This document shows, piece by piece, positions 19,314 to 27,580 of a DNA stretch of 41,887 nt; within the stretch, counting starts at the first letter, position 1, and every line of letters begins with the position of its first letter. The DNA is from Candidatus Omnitrophota bacterium. Lineage in GTDB: Bacteria; Omnitrophota; Gorgyraeia; Gygaellales; Profunditerraquicolaceae. Location: positions 1 through 41,887 of the forward strand of contig JAMWCI010000004.1 of assembly GCA_023818655.1 (NCBI GenBank), given 5' to 3'. A program made the translations under genes and the position numbers. A model generated the notes under the pieces. The model saw only the letters and a list, made by a program, of their open reading frames with translations, did no database searches and had not been told where the DNA came from.

Positions 19314-20485
19314 AGAGAATACCTATAATAGGCGCATCGGCAAGCATAAAAGAACTTCTTTGCGCTTTCAATTTTATCCGTAGCGTTGATATCTTGGCCG
19401 AATTTGAATCTGCCTTTCTTTGCTTTGCAGGGATGAGATATGTATATATATTTGATTCGGGAACCTCATCGTTTTATTTCATCTTGAGGTCATTAAAAGA
19501 AATATCTGCACGACAGGAGGTAATCCTTCCAGCATATACGGCCGGCAGTCTTGTGGTGGCAGTTTTAAAGGCGGGCCTGAAGCCTGTATTATGCGATGTG
19601 TCACTGGAGGATTTTAATGCCAGTATAGCGTCTGTCTTAGATTCTGTTTCTGAAAAAACATTAGCCATAGTTTGCGTACATAGTTTCGGAATTGGTATGC
19701 GCCATATTCAAGAGTTAAAATCTATGGTTCCTCCAGAGGTATTCATTATAGAGGATTGCGCCCAATCGCTGGGGACCAGAATAGGAGGCAGGATTACGGG
19801 CTCTTTTGGCGATGCGGCATTTTTTAGCTTCAAGCGCGGGAAAAATATGCCCATATGCGGCGGTGGATGCGTTCTTACCAATAATCCAGAGATAGCAGTT
19901 CTGATAGAGAAAAATATCTCCCTATTAAGCAGCAACAAGTTCTTATGCGATATATTAGCTCCCTTAAAAGCGCTCGCCTTTTCAATAGGCACCAATCCTT
20001 ATGTATACGGTCTATGCTTTGGATTATCCTCGTCTTTTAGAGAAACCACACCGCCAAAGAAGATAATACCTAGAAGGATAGAAGACTTTTATATCCGACT
20101 CGGGTTAATCCTTATGCGCAGGCAAGAGGATATTTTTGTAAAGCGGCATGAGAATGGCGTTTTTCTCCTTGAATCGTTGAATAATGTAGAAGGGGTTATC
20201 TTGCCAAAGGTAGACAAGCAGGTATATCCGGTGTTTAACCGCTTTCCGCTTTTATTTAAAGAGGTTAAACGACTGGAAAAAACACAAGTGTTATTGTGGA
20301 AGAGCGGTTTTGAGAGTTCTAGGATGTATGGCAGGCCGCTGTATGATATGTTTGATTTGGGGTGCAATGGCAGGGAATTCCCGAATGCCCGGTATCTGGC
20401 AGAGCATTTGTTGACCTTACCTGTGCATCCTGCCGTAGAGCGGCAAGCACTCTTAAGGTTAGCCGCAGTTATTAAAGAGAGATGA
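19307..20485 (+). CDS. DegT/DnrJ/EryC1/StrS family aminotransferase
   Basis: FDSGTSSFYFILRSLKEI, EVILPAYTAGSLVVAVLKAGLKPVLCDV, IIEDCAQSLGTRIGG, GSFGDAAFFSFKRGKNMPICGGGCVLTN (candidate PLP lysine). Start at ATG 19307 rather than 19259. Confidence 0.88.
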   Translation: MLKRIPIIGASASIKELLCAFNFIRSVDILAEFESAFLCFAGMRYVYIFDSGTSSFYFILRSLKEISARQEVILPAYTAGSLVVAVLKAGLKPVLCDVSLEDFNASIASVLDSVSEKTLAIVCVHSFGIGMRHIQELKSMVPPEVFIIEDCAQSLGTRIGGRITGSFGDAAFFSFKRGKNMPICGGGCVLTNNPEIAVLIEKNISLLSSNKFLCDILAPLKALAFSIGTNPYVYGLCFGLSSSFRETTPPKKIIPRRIEDFYIRLGLILMRRQEDIFVKRHENGVFLLESLNNVEGVILPKVDKQVYPVFNRFPLLFKEVKRLEKTQVLLWKSGFESSRMYGRPLYDMFDLGCNGREFPNARYLAEHLLTLPVHPAVERQALLRLAAVIKER

Positions 20486-21636
20486 TACAGCGAAGAAACC
20501 TAAAGAGATTTTTAGGAAAAAGTTTTACGCAACCAGGTTACGCCTTTAAAGTGTTTACAAAGCGCTTAAGGGCCTATGCTGCCTACAGATTAAGGAGTGG
20601 CCGTAGTAGTTATCCGGAATCATTGACTATGTTTTTAACCAACAGGTGCAATCTACGTTGTAAGATGTGTGGCCAATGGGGCGATGGCGGTATTACCAAA
20701 AGATATGCGTCGAGTATTATTCAATCCGAGATTGCGTTAGATAAGCTTTATTCATTAATTGACGATATTTTCTTTTTTAAGCCAAACATTACGCTTTTTG
20801 GAGGAGAGCCATTGCTTTATGGTAATTGCATAGAGTTGATAAGTTACATAAAACAGAAAAGGATGCACTGTCTGATGATTACCAACGGCACCCTCCTTAC
20901 AGAAAAAGCAAATGAGATTGTCGCAAGCGGATTGGATGAATTGAATGTCTCATTGGACGGCGCCGGCGATCTTCATGACCAGATTCGCGGAATGCCCGGA
21001 TTATTCGCTAAAATAACCAGCGGCTTAAGATGTATACACGATATTAAGAAGAGAAATTCATACAATAAACCTTATATAAACCTGCAGTGCGCAATCAGCA
21101 GATATAATTATACGGAGTTAGAGGAATTGATAGGCGTGGCAGAAGAAACCTTTGCTGACTCTTTAACCTTTCATAATCTTATTTTTATAAACAGCGAAAC
21201 TCTGGAGCGGCAAAAAAAATACGATTCTTTCTTGAATTGCGAATCAACTGCATGGGAGGGCTTTATATCTGAACCAGGTATAGACCCCGCTATCTTATAT
21301 AACAAGATGGATAAGATATTGTCAAAACAATATCCTTTCCGCGTAGAATTTTACCCGAATTTCTCTTATCAGGGATTGAGGGATTATTACAATAGAGCCA
21401 TTTATTTTCCTCCGGAATATAAAGCAAGATGCCTGAGTCCTTGGGTGGTAGCGTACATTTTCCCTGATGGAGAAGTCAGGCCGTGTTTAAACTCCAGCTA
21501 CTCCTACGGCAATATAAAAAAGGATAGACTTACCAAACTCTGGAATAACGAAAAGGCGGTTAAATTTCGCCTCTGGCTAAAAAAAAATAAATTGTTTCCT
21601 GTATGTTGCAGATGCACTGAATTGTATAGATACTAA
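20482..21636 (+). CDS. Radical SAM/SPASM-like protein
   Basis: FLTNRCNLRCKMCGQWGDGG (CxxxCxxC), LFGGEPLLYG, ELNVSLDGAGDLHDQIRG, C-terminal ARCLSPWVVAYIFPDGEVRPCLNSSYSYGNI...CCRC. Confidence 0.9.
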   Translation: MIQRRNLKRFLGKSFTQPGYAFKVFTKRLRAYAAYRLRSGRSSYPESLTMFLTNRCNLRCKMCGQWGDGGITKRYASSIIQSEIALDKLYSLIDDIFFFKPNITLFGGEPLLYGNCIELISYIKQKRMHCLMITNGTLLTEKANEIVASGLDELNVSLDGAGDLHDQIRGMPGLFAKITSGLRCIHDIKKRNSYNKPYINLQCAISRYNYTELEELIGVAEETFADSLTFHNLIFINSETLERQKKYDSFLNCESTAWEGFISEPGIDPAILYNKMDKILSKQYPFRVEFYPNFSYQGLRDYYNRAIYFPPEYKARCLSPWVVAYIFPDGEVRPCLNSSYSYGNIKKDRLTKLWNNEKAVKFRLWLKKNKLFPVCCRCTELYRY

Positions 21637-21654
21637 AAAACACTGCTGCGAGAT

Positions 21655-22809
21655 ATGGATAGATTAAAAATAGCGGAGGTAGTTACGCGTATGGACTGGG
21701 GAGGCTCGCCCGATATAATAATGACCATCTGTACGGCATTGGATAAAACCAGATACGATATAAAACTTATTATCGGACCCACAGAACATCCCAGCGTTTC
21801 TACAAAGAAATTCCTGGAGGAGTTTAAAAATAACCTCATTGTAGTGCCTTGGTTAAGGAGAGATATAAATCCGTGGCGCGATCTCTTTGCATTCTTTAGG
21901 CTGTACAGTATATTTCGCAGGGAAAAATTTTATTTAGTCCATACCCATACTGCAAAGGCCGGCGCTTTGGCAAGACCAGCGGCATATTTAGCCGGAACGC
22001 GCAGAATAATCCACATGCCGCACGGACATAATTTTTACGGATATTTCAATCCTGTCACAAGCAGGTTGCTTATTTTTATCGAGCGGTTCTTAAGCAGGTT
22101 TACAACAAAAATAGTTGTGCTGAGTGAGTCTGAGAAAAGAGACTTGGTGGAATTTGGAGTTGCGGAAAAAAGTAAAATCCGCGGCATCACCTCAGGTTTA
22201 TCCTTGGGGCCGAAAGACAGAGATAGTGATTTAAGAGAGAGTAAGAGAATGGAGTTTAATTTAAGTTCTGCCCAGAAAATAGTGGGAATGGTTTCGCGTT
22301 TAGAGCCAGTCAAGGGCCCAAGCTACTTCATAAGAGCAGTCAGAGGCATAGCAGAAGAGAATCCGCAAGTAAAATTCATTATAGTCGGAGATGGCAGTTT
22401 ACGCCGCAGGTTGGAAAGGGATGTCAAAAGGTGGGGATTGAACGGCAGGGTTATTTTTACGGGATGGAGAGATGATGTTTTGGATATAATTTCTTTTTTA
22501 GACATTTTGGTGCAGCCTTCGTTGAATGAAGCTATAGGCCGGGTGCTCATTGAGGCGCAGGGGATGGGGGTTCCTGTAGTGGCCACGAGGGTAGGTGGGA
22601 TACCAGAGGTTGTGAGAGAAAATATTACGGGATTACTTGTTCCTTCCAGAGATTCGGAGAAATTGAAATTGGCAATTTCCAGTCTTCTTAAAAATGAAAA
22701 GTTAAGAAACGCAATGTCTGCGGCTGCCAGAGAATGGGTGAGCGAAAGATTTTCTGTTAAAAAGATGGTCAGCGAAATCGATTCTATCTATAGTGAGGTA
22801 GCGCAGTGA
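21655..22809 (+). CDS. Glycosyltransferase family 4
   Basis: VTRMDWGGSPDIIMTI, HTHTAKAGALARPAAYLAG, VGMVSRLEPVKGPSYFIRAV, VQPSLNEAIGRVLIEAQGMGVPVVATRVGGIPEVV. Confidence 0.9.
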   Translation: MDRLKIAEVVTRMDWGGSPDIIMTICTALDKTRYDIKLIIGPTEHPSVSTKKFLEEFKNNLIVVPWLRRDINPWRDLFAFFRLYSIFRREKFYLVHTHTAKAGALARPAAYLAGTRRIIHMPHGHNFYGYFNPVTSRLLIFIERFLSRFTTKIVVLSESEKRDLVEFGVAEKSKIRGITSGLSLGPKDRDSDLRESKRMEFNLSSAQKIVGMVSRLEPVKGPSYFIRAVRGIAEENPQVKFIIVGDGSLRRRLERDVKRWGLNGRVIFTGWRDDVLDIISFLDILVQPSLNEAIGRVLIEAQGMGVPVVATRVGGIPEVVRENITGLLVPSRDSEKLKLAISSLLKNEKLRNAMSAAAREWVSERFSVKKMVSEIDSIYSEVAQ

Positions 22810-23489
22810 TTGTCTCTGTGCATCAGCCGCAGTATCTTCCATGGCTGGGGTATTTTCATAAGATATGTCAGAGCGATATTTTTGTATTTCTGGATAATGT
22901 ACAGTATAAACACAGGGAGTATCAGAATCGCAACCGGATAAGGACGAGTAATGGTTGGATGTGGCTTACGGTCCCCATTATAAAAGGACATGCGTATCCC
23001 AATATCTCAGAAGTTTATATAGATAATTCTCAGGGATGGAGCAGGAAGCACTGGAGGGCCATTACCTTAAACTACGCCCAGGCGAGTTTTTTTAACACTT
23101 ATAAAAGTTTCTTTAACGACCTGTATGGGATGCAATGGGAGCGGTTGATAGATTTGAATATATACATTATAAAAAAGATTAACGAATTTCTGGGGATAAC
23201 TAAAAAAATATACTTTGAATCCGAGCTTAATATAAAAACAATTAATACGCAACGCATTATTGACATATGCAAGACCTTAAAGGCGGATACTTATCTTTCT
23301 GGAAGCGGAGGGAAAAACTATCTAAACGAGGAACTTTTTAGGAGTAATAATATTAAGCTGGTGTATCAAGATTTTAGACATCCCGAATATGCTCAACGCT
23401 ACCAAGGTTTCGTTCCTTTTATGTCTGCCATAGACCTCTTGTTTAACCACGGTCCGGATTCATTGCGTATCTTACTTAGTAGTACCTAA
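22806..23489 (+). CDS. WbqC-like family protein
   Basis: MIVSVHQPQYLPWLGYFHKICQSDIFVFLDNVQYKHREYQNRNRIRTSNGWMWLTVPI and TYLSGSGGKNYLNEELF match the WbqC family pattern. Confidence 0.88.
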   Translation: MIVSVHQPQYLPWLGYFHKICQSDIFVFLDNVQYKHREYQNRNRIRTSNGWMWLTVPIIKGHAYPNISEVYIDNSQGWSRKHWRAITLNYAQASFFNTYKSFFNDLYGMQWERLIDLNIYIIKKINEFLGITKKIYFESELNIKTINTQRIIDICKTLKADTYLSGSGGKNYLNEELFRSNNIKLVYQDFRHPEYAQRYQGFVPFMSAIDLLFNHGPDSLRILLSST

Positions 23490-23518
23490 GAGTTTTGTTT
23501 TTGTTGAATGTGCTGTAG

Positions 23519-23560
23519 GATACGCACTAGGAGTTTTCGACACTCTGTGCCTAGCATATC
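23519..23560 (+). other. Imperfect hairpin in the WbqC-PIG-L intergenic region
   Basis: GATAcG...CaTATC outer arms, CTAGG/CCTAG or alternative CAC/GTG plus GAGT/ACTC inner pairs, read by eye; no clear U-tract follows. Confidence 0.35.
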
Positions 23561-23616
23561 TCAAAGTGTATTTAATGTAAAAAATATAACGCATTAGTAA
23601 GATTTTAAGAAAATGT

Positions 23617-23646
23617 TTGCTGTTAGTTCGATGGGTATGATATAAT
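23617..23646 (+). promoter_or_regulatory. Sigma70-like promoter with extended -10 for the PIG-L/WecA-like pair
   Basis: TTGCTG - 18 nt - TGA-TATAAT, about 43 nt upstream of ATG 23689. Confidence 0.5.
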
Positions 23647-23688
23647 AAAAAATAAATACTTATACTTAAATAAAAGGATATAGAGGTT

Positions 23689-24306
23689 ATGAATATCTTG
23701 GCAATTGGTTCTCATCCGGACGATATAGAGTTTGGTTGCGGCGGTTCCCTTCTAAAATATAGTAGAAACGGCCACTCTGTTTTCCTCTTAATCTTGACAG
23801 ATGGTAGTTTTGGAGGCAACCCTAAGATACGCATAAAAGAACAGGAGGCTGCCGCGAAGTTTATTAAGACAAAAAATATTTTCTGGGGTGGATTTAAAGA
23901 TACAGAATTAGTTGGCAGCAGGGAGTTGATATTAAAGATAGAAAGAGTGGTGCAGAGAGTTTCGCCGGATATTGTTTTCTTAAATTATTGGGACGATGTT
24001 CATCAGGATCATCGCGCCGCAGCCAGCGCCGGCGTATCTGCCACACGTTACATCAAAGAAGTTCTTTTTTACGAGGTTCCTACGACGCAGAATTTTACTG
24101 CGGATATTTTTGTAGATATAACCAGCGTACTTAAAAGCAAGCTGAAGTTACTCTCCATACACCGCTCGCAAGTATCTAAGACCGGAGTAGAGAAACTCTC
24201 TATCTTGGAAAGCGCCATCTCCTGCGCTAATTACCGGGGATTTCAAGCGCGGGTCAAGTATGCAGAGGGATTCAAGGCCTCCAGGTTTTTAATGGATATA
24301 GCATGA
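23689..24306 (+). CDS. PIG-L/LmbE family deacetylase
   Basis: ILAIGSHPDDIEFGCGGSLLKYSRNGHSVFLLILTDGSFGG and NYWDDVHQDHRAAASAG (HPDD and HxDH motifs). Confidence 0.92.
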   Translation: MNILAIGSHPDDIEFGCGGSLLKYSRNGHSVFLLILTDGSFGGNPKIRIKEQEAAAKFIKTKNIFWGGFKDTELVGSRELILKIERVVQRVSPDIVFLNYWDDVHQDHRAAASAGVSATRYIKEVLFYEVPTTQNFTADIFVDITSVLKSKLKLLSIHRSQVSKTGVEKLSILESAISCANYRGFQARVKYAEGFKASRFLMDIA

Positions 24307-25325
24307 TGATTGCAGTTTATTCTGCCTTAGCTTTTCTCCTGTCATTTTTTTTAACATATCTCTGTGAATGGCTCTCGTGGAGATTTAAAGTATTAGACCA
24401 TCCTGGCAACGATACGATACACAGCCATTCTACACCGCTTTTAGGAGGACTGGCTATATATCTTTCTTTTATGCTTACCGTATTTTTTCTCCTAAAAGAA
24501 GGAGGCCGTCCATACACCAGCTTATTCTTTGCAGCCACGATAATTTTTATAAGTGGATTAATAGATGATATAAGACCGCTTTCTTCCATAGTCAGGCTGC
24601 TTATCCAGATTATCGCTGCCAGCATCATCATAAAAGACGGTATTTGCTTTACATTCCTGTCGAATAATGTCGTAGGAATATTCGGAAATTATTTTTTATC
24701 CCTCTTCTGGATAGTGGGTATGACTAATGCCTTTAATTATCTTGACGGGCTAAATGGTTTGTTGGCTGGGGTATCTATTATAAGCGCCGGATTCTTTTTT
24801 ATATTTACGCATTTAACCAAACAAGTCATCTTGGGAGACATATTAGTTATTTTTATCGGTTCCTGTTTTGGTTTTTTCCCGCATAATTTTTTCCGCAATA
24901 AGATTTTTATGGGCAACGCGGGGAGTTACTGGATAGGGTTTATGCTGTCAGTGTTGGCTATAATAGGAGATTGGATAGTGGAAAGCAATCCGATAGACAT
25001 GATTATTCCTATTTTGATTTTCGCGGTGCCCATATACGACATCGCAACTACTACCCTTGAAAGGTTTATTTTTAAAAAGATAAGGAATATTGTGGAACTG
25101 TTTGAGTATAGAGGCAAAGACCACTTTCACTATAGATTGTCGCAAATAGGCTTAGGAAATAAAGGAGCGGTATTTTTTATTTTTCTTGTGTGTATTCTAC
25201 TTGGATTAAACGCCCTGCTATTAAAGTTATCCAGTAGTATGCTTAACGCCGGCATAATATTAAGCAGCAGCATTATATTTTTTATTCTCATATCATTGTT
25301 AATAATAACCCCGTATCAAAAATAA
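24303..25325 (+). CDS. WecA/MraY-like undecaprenyl-phosphate sugar-1-phosphate transferase
   Basis: HSHSTPLLGGLAIYLSF, GLIDDIRPL, NAFNYLDGLNGLLAGVS, MGNAGSYWIGF, KDHFHYRLSQIGL; polytopic. Confidence 0.88.
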   Translation: MMIAVYSALAFLLSFFLTYLCEWLSWRFKVLDHPGNDTIHSHSTPLLGGLAIYLSFMLTVFFLLKEGGRPYTSLFFAATIIFISGLIDDIRPLSSIVRLLIQIIAASIIIKDGICFTFLSNNVVGIFGNYFLSLFWIVGMTNAFNYLDGLNGLLAGVSIISAGFFFIFTHLTKQVILGDILVIFIGSCFGFFPHNFFRNKIFMGNAGSYWIGFMLSVLAIIGDWIVESNPIDMIIPILIFAVPIYDIATTTLERFIFKKIRNIVELFEYRGKDHFHYRLSQIGLGNKGAVFFIFLVCILLGLNALLLKLSSSMLNAGIILSSSIIFFILISLLIITPYQK

Positions 25326-25449
25326 AAAATTTGCGCAATAAATATTTTAGTTTTTTATACATCTTTACCAGAGACACACAAGAAAAGTTAAAGTCGTTTC
25401 CGAGGTTAGACTAGTAGGTCTTTTCTGATTTTGACGATTTTGTCATATC

Positions 25450-25477
25450 TTAAAGAAGGAGGGTAAGTGCTCTTTAA
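25450..25477 (+). other. Hairpin displaying a GGAGGG motif in its loop (rplM leader region)
   Basis: Perfect 7-bp inverted repeat TTAAAGA (25450-25456) / TCTTTAA (25471-25477), loop AGGAGGGTAAGTGC. Confidence 0.4.
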
Positions 25478-25534
25478 AAAGACGATGTTTCTATTTTTGT
25501 TATTAATTTGCGCTCGCGTTGTATAAAATTATAT

Positions 25535-25562
25535 TTGACTTCATTAAATTTTATGTTATACT
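25535..25562 (+). promoter_or_regulatory. Sigma70-like promoter immediately upstream of rplM
   Basis: TTGACT (25535-25540) - 16 nt - TATACT (25557-25562); rplM ATG begins at 25572. Confidence 0.5.
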
Positions 25563-25571
25563 TTTTTTTCT

Positions 25572-26003
25572 ATGAAGAGAACATACACACCCAAGAAAAA
25601 AGATATACAGAGATGCTGGTATCTAGTAGATGCCAAGGATAAAATCCTTGGCAGGTTAGCGGCAAAGATTGCCTTAATCCTGCGCGGAAAACATAAGCCA
25701 ATATTTACTCCGCACCTTGATACCGGAGATGGAGTAATTGTCATTAATGCCGCCAAGATAAAGGTTACCGGAAGAAAGTTGCAGCAGAAGGTATACCGGC
25801 GTTATTCTGGGTATCCCGGAGGTTTAAGAGAAGTTAGTCTGGCAACTATGCTGGATAAGAAACCGACGGTAGTGGTAAAATTGGCAGTACAGCGGATGCT
25901 TCCCAAGGGCCCCATTGGTCGCAATTTAATTAAAAAGTTAAAGGTATATTCTGATGATAAGCATTATCATACCGCTCAGCATCCTGTGGTATTGGAGGTA
26001 TAA
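25572..26003 (+). CDS. rplM: 50S ribosomal protein L13
   Basis: RCWYLVDAKDKILGRLAAKIALILRGKHKPIFTPHLDTGDGVIVINAAKIKVTGRK...; followed by rpsI as usual. Confidence 0.97.
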   Translation: MKRTYTPKKKDIQRCWYLVDAKDKILGRLAAKIALILRGKHKPIFTPHLDTGDGVIVINAAKIKVTGRKLQQKVYRRYSGYPGGLREVSLATMLDKKPTVVVKLAVQRMLPKGPIGRNLIKKLKVYSDDKHYHTAQHPVVLEV

Positions 26004-26010
26004 TTCATAA

Positions 26011-26406
<396 letters not shown>

Positions 26407-26453
26407 TATGCTGTATAGTTAATAATTCATAGTTAAATATATAGAATAAAAAG

Positions 26454-26478
26454 TCCCGCTGGACTAGCGGGATTTTTT
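26454..26478 (+). terminator. Rho-independent terminator after rpsI
   Basis: TCCCGCT-ggact-AGCGGGA followed by TTTTTT. Confidence 0.85.
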
Positions 26479-26498
26479 ATTTCCGACGATAAAAATAC

Positions 26499-26527
26499 TT
26501 GACTACCTATATTTTTTAGCTTAATAT
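26499..26527 (+). promoter_or_regulatory. Sigma70-like promoter for the arg operon
   Basis: TTGACT - 17 nt - TAATAT, upstream of argC ATG 26552; an alternative TATAAT lies at 26533-26538. Confidence 0.5.
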
Positions 26528-26551
26528 GGGCGTATAATAAGAAAGAGGCAG

Positions 26552-27580
26552 ATGATGATTAACGTAGGAATTATAGGCGTTACTGGCTATGCCGGCGAGG
26601 AACTGCTGGATATCCTTCTTAGACATCCGCAAGTCCGGATAAGAAGTGTTTCGGCAAAGGTAGACAAACCCGTGAAGATTCAGGAGATATTTCCTAAATT
26701 TACGGGCAGGACAGATCTTTTTTGCAATACACCAGACCTTAAAGAGATAATCTCTTTATGCGATGTAGTGTTTCTGGCGTTGCCGCATACTGTCTCCATG
26801 GGGATAGTGCCAAGACTATTGCAGGCAGGCAAGCGGGTTATTGATTTGAGCGCGGATTTCCGCCTTAAAGACCTTAAAGTATACGAGAAGTTTTATCAGG
26901 TAAAACATACGGATAAAGACGATGTCAAAGACGCAGTTTATGGCTTGCCAGAACTTTACCGGCAGGATATTAAAACCGCAAAGCTTATCGCTAATCCCGG
27001 ATGTTATCCGACGGTAAGCATACTGGCGCTGGCTCCTCTGGTAGCGTTAGGATTTATCCAGACAGAGACCATTGTTATAGACGCAAAGTCAGGGGTCACC
27101 GGCGCAGGAAGAAAGATTGCTGAAGGATTTCTCTTTTCCGAGGTAAATGAAGACTTTAAGGCATATAAGGTGAATGTTCATCAGCACGCACCAGAGATTA
27201 ATCAGGAACTTTCCAAGCTGGCAGGCAAAAAGTTGAAAGTAACCTTTGTCCCGCATCTACTACCTTTAAACAGGGGGATTTTAGCGACCATATATGCGCA
27301 AAAAAACCAGAAGGTCGTCAATTCACAGGGTCAGAAGTTAATAAATTTATATAAGAAGTTTTATAAAAAAGAACCGTTTGTCAGGGTGCGGGAAGAAAGG
27401 GATTACCCGCGGTTAAAGGATGTGATCCATACCAATTTCTGCGATATCGCTATAAAAGAGGAAAAAGAGAGAGTAATCATCGTGGCAGCTATTGACAATC
27501 TTCTTAAAGGCGCTAGCGGCCAAGCAGTGCAAAATATGAATATAATGCATGGCTTCGGAGAGCAAACGGCGTTGGTATGA
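26552..27580 (+). CDS. argC: N-acetyl-gamma-glutamyl-phosphate reductase
   Basis: GIIGVTGYAGEELLDILLRHPQV, VYGLPELYRQDIKTAKLIANPGCYPT, SGVTGAGRK; operon context. Confidence 0.96.
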   Translation: MMINVGIIGVTGYAGEELLDILLRHPQVRIRSVSAKVDKPVKIQEIFPKFTGRTDLFCNTPDLKEIISLCDVVFLALPHTVSMGIVPRLLQAGKRVIDLSADFRLKDLKVYEKFYQVKHTDKDDVKDAVYGLPELYRQDIKTAKLIANPGCYPTVSILALAPLVALGFIQTETIVIDAKSGVTGAGRKIAEGFLFSEVNEDFKAYKVNVHQHAPEINQELSKLAGKKLKVTFVPHLLPLNRGILATIYAQKNQKVVNSQGQKLINLYKKFYKKEPFVRVREERDYPRLKDVIHTNFCDIAIKEEKERVIIVAAIDNLLKGASGQAVQNMNIMHGFGEQTALV

